From: CAYQTE01 sp964420285
GTDB taxonomy: Bacteria; Planctomycetota; Phycisphaerae; Tepidisphaerales; Tepidisphaeraceae
NCBI GenBank assembly: GCA_964420285.1
Contig: CAYQTE010000076.1
Span: 1-20,461 of the forward strand
Length of the DNA: 20,461 bases
Direction: 5' to 3'
The notes beneath the pieces were generated by a model. The model did no database searches. It was given only the letters and a program-made list of their open reading frames with translations, and had not been told where the DNA came from. The translations under genes and the position numbers were made by a program. Positions 7,536 through 14,805 of the stretch are shown here, piece after piece (positions within the stretch are counted from its first letter, which is position 1; each line of letters starts with the position of its first letter).

Positions 7536-8552
7536 ATGAAAATGCGAATCCGGCAAATCGTGAGGCAATGCGCGGTGTGCGGGTTGTGCCTGTGCGTGGC
7601 GGCGATCGGATGGGGCGCGGCACCGGCCGGCAAGCCGGGCGACGCTCCGGCGCCCGCCGCGACAGCCGAGGCGCCCAAGGCCTGGATGGACGCCAATCCG
7701 CTGGTCATGTTTCCCGTGATGGATGCGACTCTGCCGTCGTCGCCGGGCAGGTTCTCGGCTTCCATCACGCAGGGGCTGGCGCGGATCGTCAAGCCGGCCA
7801 CGATTCCGGGCGGGCCGGTGCGCTTGGCGGGTGATCGGTATCCGTCGCTGTCGAGCTTGCGGATCGATCTGTCCAACGCGGCCACCGTGCCGGAGCGGTC
7901 AAAGGTGAAACTGCTGAAGGAAAGCCCGATCCGGCCGGGCGTGGCCGCCGATTCATTCGCAATCGTCGCCCAGCCGCTGCGGCTCTATTCCGGCAACATC
8001 AATTATTCGCTTTCGGCCAGCGACGCGGTGCTCGATTTGCGGCTGGACAAGGACAAGAAGCACACGCTGCTCGTATTGGAGAACGCGGCCAGCGGGAATC
8101 TGGCATTGACCGCGAAGATCAGCGATTTGCAGGCGGCGCTGGCCGGCGCCATCGACAACGCCCTGGGCGGAACGGGGATGTCGGTGCAATCGGTGAAGTT
8201 GAAGATCGACAGCTCCGGCCCGCATTCGCTGCACGCCGACGCGACCATCTCCGTGGCCGAAATTCTCCTGCCCAGCGCCGATGCCCATGTCGAGGCGACC
8301 ATCGACGTCGATGATGCCCTGAACGGAACGATCCACAATCTCAAGGTGTCCGGCCAGGGCATGCTGGGTTCGGCGTTCATCGACCTGTTCAGCGGATCGA
8401 TCAAGGATTACCAGGACAAGACCCGGCCGCTGATGGCGTTTCCCACGGGGAAGATTGAGTTGAAATCAATACAATTCAACGTGAGCGGCGAAACGCTGAC
8501 CATCAACGGCACGTTCGCGGGGACGAAAGCAACGACGCAGCCGAGCAAATAG
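7536..8552 (+). CDS. Exported protein of unknown function
   Basis: A 338-residue protein I do not recognise. It begins with a Sec-type signal peptide: positive MKMRIRQIVRQ, a Cys/Val/Leu-rich core, and a likely cut near GWGA-APAG at about residue 27. An Ala/Pro-rich linker follows. The mature part alternates short hydrophobic strands with polar turns (LRLYSGNINYSLSASDAVLDL, HADATISVAEILLP, IELKSIQFNVSGETLTINGTF), suggesting an all-beta or lipid-binding fold of the AsmA/DUF2993 sort, but this is only a resemblance. It ends with a Thr/Gln/Pro tail. A GTG at 7530 and a further ATG at 7542 are alternative starts; GACGGG five bases before the ATG at 7536 favours that one. It is convergent with pnp across an inverted repeat. 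Confidence 0.7.
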   Translation: MKMRIRQIVRQCAVCGLCLCVAAIGWGAAPAGKPGDAPAPAATAEAPKAWMDANPLVMFPVMDATLPSSPGRFSASITQGLARIVKPATIPGGPVRLAGDRYPSLSSLRIDLSNAATVPERSKVKLLKESPIRPGVAADSFAIVAQPLRLYSGNINYSLSASDAVLDLRLDKDKKHTLLVLENAASGNLALTAKISDLQAALAGAIDNALGGTGMSVQSVKLKIDSSGPHSLHADATISVAEILLPSADAHVEATIDVDDALNGTIHNLKVSGQGMLGSAFIDLFSGSIKDYQDKTRPLMAFPTGKIELKSIQFNVSGETLTINGTFAGTKATTQPSK

Positions 8553-8559
8553 GGAGTAG

Positions 8560-8690
8560 CTCACGCAAAGTCGCAAACGCGCAGAGTAAATTCCGCTTGT
8601 CGTTATTTTACGAAGATACTGGTGCGCTATCCGCGCCGGTTGAACGTTGCATTTGTCGATTTCCCTCTGCGCCTTTGCGACTCTGCGAGG
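8560..8690. repeat. Inverted repeat between convergent genes
   Basis: CTCACGCAAAGTCGCAAACG.. at 8560-8586 is matched, with a few mismatches, by the complement of 8665-8690 (CTCTGCGCCTTTGCGACTCT..). The arms are about 26 bases long and about 78 bases apart. The family, built on GCAAAG/GTCGCAAA units, is a type of dispersed palindromic DNA seen in many bacterial genomes. Its place between the converging stops at 8552 and 8707 means either arm could help end or protect the two transcripts. No classical terminator with a T tract was seen for either gene here. Confidence 0.7.
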
Positions 8691-8706
8691 AACATGTTTT
8701 TCCGAT

Positions 8707-11010
8707 TTAATCGCGACGCGGTCCGCGTCCGCGATCGCCGCCGCGGCCGCCGCCACCGCCTCGCCCACCGCGACCGCCGCCGCCGCCTCGGCCGCCGTAG
8801 CCGCCACCACCGCCGCGACCTTCGTCACGCGGGCGCTGTTCGTCGCCCTGATCGTCCGGGCCGGCCGGCGCGCCAACGGTTTCGGGATCGCTGTTCCCCT
8901 CTTCCTTCATGGCCTGTTTGCGGCTGAGCTTGATGCGGCCCTGCTCGTCGATGAGCACGACCTTCACGCGGATTTCGTCGCCGAGATTCACCACGTCGGT
9001 CACGTTATTCACGAAGCGATCGGACAATTCCGACACGTGGCACAGCCCGTCGGTCTCGGGGGCAATCTCCACGAACGCGCCGAATTCCTTGATGCTTACG
9101 ACTTTGCCGGCGTAGATCTTGCCGACCTTCACTTCGGCGGTCATGGCCTCGACGATATCGCGGGCCTTCTCGGCCGATGCGCCATCGACCGAGGAGATAT
9201 AGACGGTGCCGTCGTCCTCGATATCGATATTGGCGCCGGTGTCTTCCTGGAGCTTCTTGATGTTCTTGCCGCCGGGGCCGATGAGCTTGCCGATCTTTTC
9301 CGGATCGATCTTGACGGTAAGCAGTCGCGGGGCGTAATCGGAGATTTTGGGCCTTGGCGCGGCCAGGACGGCCTGCATCTTGTCGAGAATGGTGAGCCTC
9401 GCCTCGCGGGCGCGCTTGAGGGTTTCGCGGATGATCTGGTAGTCGATGCCCTCGATCTTGATGTCGAGCTGGATGGCGGTGACGCCTTCGCGCGTGCCGC
9501 AGACCTTGAAGTCCATGTCGCCGAAATGGTCTTCCTCGCCGATGATGTCGGTGAGCAAAACCGAGCGATCGCCTTCCTTGACCAGGCCGACGCTGATGCC
9601 CGCCACAGGGCGCGTGATCGGCACGCCGGCATCCATCAACGCCAGGCATCCGCCGCAACTGCTGGCCATCGAACTGGAACCGTTGGATTCCAGGATGTCG
9701 CTGATGATGCGGACGGTATAGGGGAACTGCTCGACGCCGGGAAGCACGGCCAGCAGGCTGCGCTCGGCCAGGGCGCCGTGGCCGATCTCGCGCCGGCCGG
9801 GTCCGCGGATCGGGCGAACTTCGCCCACGCTGTAGTGGGGGAAGTTGTAATGCAGCATGAATTTCTGGCTGTATTCCTCGATCAGACCATCGACAAGCTG
9901 CTCGTCGCTGCTGGTGCCGAGGGTGACGGTACACATGGCCTGCGTCTCGCCGCGGGAGAAGACGGCCGACCCGTGAACGCGGGGCAGGACGCCGACTTCG
10001 CAGGTGATGGGGCGGATGGAGTGCATATCGCGGCCGTCGGGGCGCACGCCGGCAAGAATCGCCTCGCGCGTGACGTGCTCCTCGACCTCGACGAAAACTT
10101 CCTTGATCTGCCGGGCGCGATCCTTCTGGGCGATGATGGCGCCGTAACTGGCGGTGTTCGGGTCCGGGGCCGGCGCCAGTTCGGCGATGACATCCTGCAT
10201 GATCTGCTTGACGGCGTCGGCGCGGTCCTGCTTGCCGGGTTTGCCCTTGACCTCGCGGATGCGGGCCGTGGCCTTTGCCTTCACTTGATTGACCAGTTCG
10301 GTGTCCGGCGCGTACACGTGGGCGGTCTTCTGCTTGCCGACCTTGGCGGCCAGCTCCTCGATCATCGAGACGATCTCGATGACGGCCTTGTGGCCAAATT
10401 CGATGGCATCGGCGACGGCATCTTCCTTCACCTCGCGGGCGCCCACTTCGATCATGTTGACAAAATGCTTGGTGCCGGCGACGACCAGGTCCAGGTCGCT
10501 GAGTTCAACCTGTTCGACGGTGGGATTGAGAACCAGTTCACCATTGACGCGGCCCACGCGAACGTGGGCGGTCGGGGTGATGAAGGGGATATCGGAGACC
10601 GCCAGAGCGGCCGACGCGGCGATGCCCGACAAGACATCCGGATCGTTCTGCCCATCAAAGGCCAGCACGTTGAGATGAATCTGCACCTCGTCGATGAACC
10701 CCTTGGGGAACAGCGGCCGCAGCGGGCGGTCGATCAGACGGGCGGTCAGCACTTCCTTGGTCGTGGGGCGGCCTTCGCGCTTCATGAAGCCGCCGGGGAA
10801 CTTACCGGCCGCAGCGCGGCGTTCGCGGTAGTCCACCTGGAGCGGGAAAAAGTCGATGCCCTCGCGGGGTTCGGCGCGGACGACAGCGCCGAAGACGACG
10901 GTGTCGGCATAGCGAACGGTCACAGCGCCGTCGGCGAGTTTGGCGTAGGTCCCGGTCTCGAGCACCAGAGCACGGCCGCCGATGAGCCGCTCAACTTGGA
11001 TGGCTTGCAT
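8707..11010 (-). CDS. pnp: Polynucleotide phosphorylase (PNPase)
   Basis: A 767-residue 3'-to-5' exoribonuclease that degrades RNA by phosphorolysis and acts in mRNA decay. Domains in order: first RNase PH core (about 1-145), helical linker domain (150-300), second RNase PH core (about 310-540) with FSRGETQA at 352-359 and the metal-site block GDMDFKV at 497-503, KH domain with IGPGGKNIK at 577-585, and S1 domain (about 628-698). After the S1 domain comes an acidic stretch, then about 38 residues (730-767) of Gly/Arg repeats such as GGRGGRGGGGG, an RGG-box-like tail absent from the E. coli enzyme. The ATG is preceded by AGAGGA nine bases upstream. It lies downstream of rpsO as in many bacteria and probably shares its transcript. 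Confidence 0.98.
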   Translation of the reverse strand: MQAIQVERLIGGRALVLETGTYAKLADGAVTVRYADTVVFGAVVRAEPREGIDFFPLQVDYRERRAAAGKFPGGFMKREGRPTTKEVLTARLIDRPLRPLFPKGFIDEVQIHLNVLAFDGQNDPDVLSGIAASAALAVSDIPFITPTAHVRVGRVNGELVLNPTVEQVELSDLDLVVAGTKHFVNMIEVGAREVKEDAVADAIEFGHKAVIEIVSMIEELAAKVGKQKTAHVYAPDTELVNQVKAKATARIREVKGKPGKQDRADAVKQIMQDVIAELAPAPDPNTASYGAIIAQKDRARQIKEVFVEVEEHVTREAILAGVRPDGRDMHSIRPITCEVGVLPRVHGSAVFSRGETQAMCTVTLGTSSDEQLVDGLIEEYSQKFMLHYNFPHYSVGEVRPIRGPGRREIGHGALAERSLLAVLPGVEQFPYTVRIISDILESNGSSSMASSCGGCLALMDAGVPITRPVAGISVGLVKEGDRSVLLTDIIGEEDHFGDMDFKVCGTREGVTAIQLDIKIEGIDYQIIRETLKRAREARLTILDKMQAVLAAPRPKISDYAPRLLTVKIDPEKIGKLIGPGGKNIKKLQEDTGANIDIEDDGTVYISSVDGASAEKARDIVEAMTAEVKVGKIYAGKVVSIKEFGAFVEIAPETDGLCHVSELSDRFVNNVTDVVNLGDEIRVKVVLIDEQGRIKLSRKQAMKEEGNSDPETVGAPAGPDDQGDEQRPRDEGRGGGGGYGGRGGGGGRGGRGGGGGRGGDRGRGPRRD

Positions 11011-11054
11011 GAATCAATGTCCTCTCGTGGCCGACCTGAGTGTGAATGATGCGG

Positions 11055-11111
11055 GCCACAGATGGACAGAGCCGGGCATCCGTCGGATGCGCGGGTGTGT
11101 GCATCTGTGGC
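11055..11111 (-). promoter_or_regulatory. Long hairpin in the pnp leader
   Basis: GCCACAGATG (11055-11064) pairs perfectly with CATCTGTGGC (11102-11111), and inside these arms GCATCC-GTC-GGATGC plus flanking CCG/CGG and ACA/TGT pairs extend the stem. The whole 57-base structure starts 45 bases upstream of the pnp start codon. In enterobacteria a long leader hairpin cut by RNase III lets PNPase repress its own mRNA; this structure is in the right place for the same role. That function is inferred from position and shape only. Confidence 0.6.
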
Positions 11112-11203
11112 AACCTCGAATTCCTCGTCGTCGCGATGCCGCCGCCGGTTGGCCGATGGAGCGCCGCACGCGATTGACGGGAGACTTTTTTCAATTTCAA
11201 CCA

Positions 11204-11235
11204 AAATACGCGGGGCATGCCAAACGCATGCCCCG
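11204..11235 (-). terminator. Terminator-like hairpin after rpsO
   Basis: CGGGGCATGC and GCATGCCCCG form a perfect 10-bp stem with a 5-base loop, 11 bases past the rpsO stop. On the minus strand it is followed by GCGTATTTTGG, a weak T tract, so termination may be partial, letting some transcription reach pnp. The remaining rpsO-pnp gap (11111-11210) holds no gene. Confidence 0.65.
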
Positions 11236-11246
11236 ATCCGCACGAC

Positions 11247-11516
11247 CTATTTCCGCAGGCCCAGCCGTCCGATAATCTGCTGATATCGCGAACGGTCTTC
11301 CCGCGTCAGGTATTTGAGCAGGCTGTTGCGCCGGCTGACCATCTTGAGCAGGCCCCGCCGTGAAGAGTGGTCCTTCTTGTGGGTCCGCAGATGCTCGGTG
11401 AGTTCCGTGATCTGCTTGGTGAGCACGGCGATCTGCACTTCCGGCGAGCCGGTGTCTTTTTCGTGAATACGGTAATCGGCGAGGATTTTCGCCTTGATGT
11501 CAGCCGTCATGGCCAT
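11247..11516 (-). CDS. rpsO: Ribosomal protein S15
   Basis: An 89-residue protein, the normal length for S15, which binds 16S rRNA early in assembly of the 30S platform. Diagnostic stretches are EKDTGSPEVQIAVLTKQI, LTEHLRTHKKDHSSRRGLL and VSRRNSLLKYLTREDRSRY, with the conserved His/Asp/Arg residues of the rRNA-binding surface. The start at 11516 is backed by GGAG eight bases upstream; an ATG two codons later is possible. It is the first gene of the rpsO-pnp pair and is divergent from vapB. The 221 bases between them hold the vapBC promoter and, presumably, an rpsO promoter that I could not assign. Confidence 0.98.
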   Translation of the reverse strand: MAMTADIKAKILADYRIHEKDTGSPEVQIAVLTKQITELTEHLRTHKKDHSSRRGLLKMVSRRNSLLKYLTREDRSRYQQIIGRLGLRK

Positions 11517-11683
11517 GTGGATATCTCCAGTCGCCAGGCGTCCAGCCGACCTTCCCTGTCAGCCAATCGCCGGTCAAGGTAACACAACGCGCCGCCGCAA
11601 CGGAGCGGCGTCCGGGCGTAAGGATAACCGGGCCGGGCGGGATTGCAAGGCGGGGGCGGAATCGGGCGCCTTCTTGACGTAAC

Positions 11684-11712
11684 TTGCTCCGCGTTACCGC
11701 GGAGTATATACT
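11684..11712 (+). promoter_or_regulatory. Probable vapBC promoter
   Basis: TTGCTC at 11684-11689 and TATACT at 11707-11712 are spaced 17 bases apart, a good sigma-70-type pair with a strong -10 and a moderate -35. The -10 lies 25 bases upstream of the vapB start codon. A better -35 hexamer, TTGACG at 11674-11679, is too far from this -10. Confidence 0.55.
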
Positions 11713-11720
11713 ACAGTATA
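11707..11720. promoter_or_regulatory. Probable VapB operator
   Basis: TATACT-AC-AGTATA is a perfect 6-bp inverted repeat with a 2-base centre, and its left arm is the -10 box itself. VapB-type antitoxins, alone or with toxin, repress their own operon by binding such palindromes, so this placement fits direct autorepression. It is also the most AT-rich spot in the surrounding DNA. Confidence 0.6.
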
Positions 11721-11737
11721 GATTAAGGAGACCCGCC

Positions 11738-11995
11738 ATGACCGCGATGGCCAAGATTTTCAAGAACGGGGCCAGCCAGGCTGTTCGGCTGCCAAAAGAA
11801 TTCCGCTTCGATGCCGATGAGGTCTGCATCAAACGCGTCGGCTCGGCCATCCTGTTATTTCCCAAGGATGCCGCCTGGGATTTAATGGCGCAGTCCATCG
11901 GCAAGTTCGACGATGATTTCATGATCGAACGCAATCAGCCGCAAATGGCGGAAACGCGAAAACCGCTGGACGTGAAGAAAGGCAAACCGCGGTGA
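11738..11995 (+). CDS. vapB: VapB/VagC-type antitoxin, AbrB-fold
   Basis: An 85-residue antitoxin of the VagC/VapB branch. Residues 5-45 form a SpoVT/AbrB DNA-binding domain with the family signature KNGASQAVRLPKEFRFDADEV, followed by CIKRVGSAILLFPKD. The C-terminal part (about 50-85) is polar and charged, as expected for the segment that wraps the toxin and covers its active site. The start is set by AAGGAG seven bases before the ATG. Its TGA overlaps the GTG start of vapC by four bases (GTGA), so translation is probably coupled. Regulation by the palindrome over the -10 box is likely. Confidence 0.93.
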   Translation: MTAMAKIFKNGASQAVRLPKEFRFDADEVCIKRVGSAILLFPKDAAWDLMAQSIGKFDDDFMIERNQPQMAETRKPLDVKKGKPR

Positions 11996-12399
11996 TCGGC
12001 TACATGCTCGACACGAACATCTGTGTCGCCCTGATGCGCGGACGGTCGGCGCGAGCGTTGGATCGTTTGTGGCAACACCGTACGGACCTCATTGCCATTT
12101 CGATTATCACGCTGGCGGAGCTGGAATTCGGCGTGGCGAAATCGGCGCGGCCTTCCTACAACGCATCGCACCTCGCGGCATTCATCTCGCCGCTGGCCAT
12201 TCTGTCCTTCGATGCGCTGGCCGCCGGAATCTACGGGACCGTGCGCATGGGCCTTGAGCAGGTCGGCATGCCCATAGGCCCGCTGGACACGCTGATTGCC
12301 GCGCACGCCCTCTCTTTGCGTATGACGCTCATCACCAACAACGAGCGTGAGTTCAGCCGCGTGGCCGGCTTGCAAATTGAAAACTGGCTAACGACATGA
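11992..12399 (+). CDS. vapC: VapC PIN-domain ribonuclease toxin
   Basis: A 135-residue PIN-domain protein, the usual toxin length. The four acidic positions of the Mg-dependent nuclease site are visible: Asp7 in YMLDTNI, Glu43 in LAELEFG, Asp99 in GPLDTLIAAHA, and the TNNEREF block at 115-121 with Glu118. VapC toxins of this group cut tRNA (often initiator tRNA) or rRNA and stop translation when VapB is degraded; the exact target is unknown here. It begins with GTG overlapping the vapB stop. All key residues are intact, so the toxin looks functional. It ends three bases before the stop of the convergent TPM gene. Confidence 0.94.
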   Translation: MIGYMLDTNICVALMRGRSARALDRLWQHRTDLIAISIITLAELEFGVAKSARPSYNASHLAAFISPLAILSFDALAAGIYGTVRMGLEQVGMPIGPLDTLIAAHALSLRMTLITNNEREFSRVAGLQIENWLTT

Positions 12400-12402
12400 C
12401 CG

Positions 12403-13524
12403 TTAAAAATGCCCCCCCGCGCTGCCGCCGTGGCCAAAGTCGCTGATGTGTGGGCCGCCACCACCGCCACCGCCGCCAAATCCGCCGCCGCCACCGAAAC
12501 CGCCGCCTGTGCTGCCGCCAAAGCCGCCACCCATGCCGCCGCCGGGCGAGCCGAAGCCGCCGAAGGAATGGCCCCAGGTGTTGTGGTGGTCGCGCATCTG
12601 GTTGTAGAGGAAACCGCCGGCCATGGAGCCGGCCATCGAGCTGAGGAATCCGCCGCCGCCGTAGCCGGGCCGGTAGCCCCAGCCGCCGCCGTAGCCACCG
12701 TAACCGCGATAGCCGCCGCCGTAGAATCCGCCGCCGATGCCGCGGAACACCCCGCCGATGACGCGGACGACGATCATGAGCACGACGATGAAGATAATGA
12801 AGACGACAAACCCGCCGATCGCGCCGCCGGAAGGTCCGTCGCCAAAACCCGGCTGGCCAAACGTCTGCGGATAACCCGGCCCCGGCATAGGCATGTATGG
12901 CGAGGGCGTTGATACGGGCACCATCGTATTGGGCGCGACTGTATTGGGCAGGGCCGCAGCGGGCGCCGCCGCCCGCGAACCGGCCGCACCCAGGTTGTGG
13001 CCCATGCGCGTGTCGATCGACTGCAAGGCGGTGAGCAATCCGTCATCGAAATGCCGGCTCTTGAAATCCGCGATGAGTTGCTGGAGGACGGCATCGCGAT
13101 CGGCGTAGGTGAAAGCGGTCTGGCGGGTGTCGGTGCCGACGCCGATCTGCAAGTGGTTGAACTGCGGGCGGTCGCTGTTGTAGACGATGAGGATATAGAC
13201 GCCGTGAACGCCCTCGCGCTGGGCGTTGGCGGTAAGCCATTGATCGTACAACTGTTGATCGCCGCCCTGGCCCAGCCGGTTCTGGATGGTGTTCGGAGCT
13301 GTGGCGAAGGTCTCAACGCGAACGTCGTAGCTGTAATCAGACTCGATGCGGTCGATGGTCTTTTCCGCCTTGAGCAGGGTGTCGGCGGTGAACATGTTGG
13401 CGCCGTCGTCGACGCCCATCGCCTGCCCGCGTGCCGGCGCGGCGGCGCACGCCGTCAGCAGGATGGCCAGCAGGCCCCAAGTCCACCGCGTTGCATATAG
13501 ATCAGATGTTGGTTTCGCGTTCAT
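12403..13524 (-). CDS. TPM-domain membrane protein (YgcG-like)
   Basis: A 373-residue envelope protein. Residues 1-35 are an export signal; LLTAC at 22-26 also fits a lipobox, so it may be a lipoprotein, with ARGQA as the alternative cut. A TPM domain spans about 38-175 (VDDGANMFTADTLLKAEKTI at the start, GVYILIVYNSDRP and IGVGTDTR in the middle). A Pro/Ala linker, a single membrane helix at about 236-258, and a long Gly/Tyr/Phe-rich tail follow, ending in HISDFGHGGSAGGHF. This order, signal, TPM, helix, Gly-rich tail, is that of YgcG proteins, whose role is poorly known; some TPM proteins are linked to photosystem repair or phosphatase activity. GAGG five bases upstream supports the ATG at 13524 over one six codons earlier. 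Confidence 0.82.
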   Translation of the reverse strand: MNAKPTSDLYATRWTWGLLAILLTACAAAPARGQAMGVDDGANMFTADTLLKAEKTIDRIESDYSYDVRVETFATAPNTIQNRLGQGGDQQLYDQWLTANAQREGVHGVYILIVYNSDRPQFNHLQIGVGTDTRQTAFTYADRDAVLQQLIADFKSRHFDDGLLTALQSIDTRMGHNLGAAGSRAAAPAAALPNTVAPNTMVPVSTPSPYMPMPGPGYPQTFGQPGFGDGPSGGAIGGFVVFIIFIVVLMIVVRVIGGVFRGIGGGFYGGGYRGYGGYGGGWGYRPGYGGGGFLSSMAGSMAGGFLYNQMRDHHNTWGHSFGGFGSPGGGMGGGFGGSTGGGFGGGGGFGGGGGGGGPHISDFGHGGSAGGHF

Positions 13525-13689
13525 ACGATCCTCGCGATGCAAAAACGCCGGTTGGTCAATCGAAAACCCTTCACGGCCGGCATTCTACAGCGCCGCGGGC
13601 GACATTCCATGTTCCAATAACCACTGGTCTTTATAAAGTCGCCTAAAGTGGCCCCGTCCAAAACACGATGGACCTGCCAGAGGTATGCC

Positions 13690-14142
13690 ATGATCGACCA
13701 TTCGCAGCCGGCTCAGAGCGATGTTGAAGACCAGGCGACGATCGACCGCCGAGAGACCGAGCGCGGCGATCGACGTGAACCCGTCGCCGAACGCCGCATG
13801 GGCGTCGAGCGCCGCCAGCAAACGGCCGAAGAGGCCGGATATGCCGGTCCCGACCGCCGCGCGGTACCCGTTGATCGGCGCACGGGCCTGGAGCGCCGGC
13901 GCGGCCCCGGCCGGCGCCGGTCCGATGATCGCCGCAGCGCCGAGGAGGGCGAGATGACCGCCGAGCAGTTCGAGTTCGTCATGGCCATCGAGACCTACAA
14001 GAAGGTCAACAAGCGGCTGTACCCGACCTGGACGGAAATCCTGGAAGTCATGCAGCAACTGGGCTATCGCAAGGTGGTCGCCAGGAAAATCCGCATGGAA
14101 AATGTTCCGGAGCCCGATTTGTTCGCCGCCGCGCCCGTGTAG
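13690..14142 (+). CDS. DRR/ERR-repeat protein of unknown function
   Basis: A 150-residue protein in two parts. Residues about 15-90 are a charged low-complexity run in which DRR, ERR or GRR recurs every 6-12 residues (IDRRETERGDRREP, AERRMGVERRQQ, GPDRRAVPVDRRTGLERRRG, DDRRSAEEGE). Residues about 91-140 form a compact helical domain, EQFEFVMAIETYKKVNKRLYPTWTEILEVMQQLGYRKV, which resembles a conserved domain I associate with planctomycete hypothetical proteins; no function is known to me. The Arg-rich arm suggests contact with nucleic acid or membranes, but that is a guess. The start at 13690 has AGAGG upstream; TATAAA at 13632-13637 could be a -10 box. A strong terminator follows, so it is a single-gene unit. 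Confidence 0.72.
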   Translation: MIDHSQPAQSDVEDQATIDRRETERGDRREPVAERRMGVERRQQTAEEAGYAGPDRRAVPVDRRTGLERRRGPGRRRSDDRRSAEEGEMTAEQFEFVMAIETYKKVNKRLYPTWTEILEVMQQLGYRKVVARKIRMENVPEPDLFAAAPV

Positions 14143-14215
14143 GCACGATACAGCACACCCGCGGAAGGCCACCGATGAGCTGGCACTTTCGCACACGATC
14201 ACGCCCTATCGAGAA

Positions 14216-14247
14216 GCCCTCGGACGCATGTCCGAGGGCCTCTTTTT
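14216..14247 (+). terminator. Rho-independent terminator
   Basis: GCCCTCGGAC-GCAT-GTCCGAGGGC is a perfect 10-bp stem with a 4-base loop, followed by CTCTTTTT. It ends the transcript of the DRR-repeat gene, 74 bases past its stop. On the other strand it is followed only by TTCTC, so any role for the convergent gene is weaker. Confidence 0.9.
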
Positions 14248-14272
14248 GCGCTGCATTTTGATTCACAAACCG

Positions 14273-14779
14273 TTACACCGGCGGCGTCTCGCCGGGGGGA
14301 ATTTCCGGCTCCGGTTCCGGCTCGAACAAATCCTGGGCCACCCGGCCGAGAAAGAACTGGAGCTCCTGCTCGGCCAGGATGGCCGGCAGGGGATCGCGCA
14401 AATCGTATTGATGCGTATGGTCCTCGTTGGAATCATCGCCGCGTTTTTCGCCTTCGGTGATGATGTGATGCTCGAAGGTGACGCAGTCCTCGTGGCTCTG
14501 CACGATCACCAATTCGCCCCACCGCCATGCAAGGTGAATTCGCAATGATAGCTGATTCCCCCACGTGCTCACCCGATGCACGATCCCGTGCCGGGCCAGC
14601 AGACTCACCAGAGCATCGACGGCCGGAAACACCGCCCCGCGCAGGAAGTCGGTGTAATTGGTGTTGAATTCCTGAAGGCGTTGCACGGCCTCGCGTTCGG
14701 CGGCGAGTTTTTCGTCGGAGACCTGACGGAACGGCTCGACGCGAGCCATCCACCACTTGATAAAGGACTTGTCCAGCAT
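14273..14779 (-). CDS. Small soluble protein of unknown function
   Basis: A 168-residue protein I do not recognise. It opens with MLDKSFIKWWMARVEPFRQV, has a mostly helical first half (EKLAAEREAVQRLQEFN, then AVFPAVDALVSLLARHGI), a strand-rich middle (HRVSTWGNQLSLRIHLAW, ELVIVQSHEDCVTFEHHII), and an acidic Pro/Glu tail (EPEPEPEIPPGE). There is no signal peptide or membrane helix, so it is probably cytoplasmic. The open frame runs on upstream to 14905, but that part is translated repeat copy 3, so the ATG at 14779, with GGAAGG just before it, is taken as the start. It lies downstream of dnaK on the same strand, with the repeat in between. Confidence 0.7.
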   Translation of the reverse strand: MLDKSFIKWWMARVEPFRQVSDEKLAAEREAVQRLQEFNTNYTDFLRGAVFPAVDALVSLLARHGIVHRVSTWGNQLSLRIHLAWRWGELVIVQSHEDCVTFEHHIITEGEKRGDDSNEDHTHQYDLRDPLPAILAEQELQFFLGRVAQDLFEPEPEPEIPPGETPPV

Positions 14780-14805
14780 AAGCCTTCCGTCCGGAGCCAC
14801 ATCTT

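Noticed and set aside
8647..11049. 800-codon open frame antisense to pnp
   Set aside because: It mirrors the pnp gene; high GC at third codon positions keeps the opposite frame free of stops. Its protein is Asp/Gly/Ala/His-rich with no known domain.
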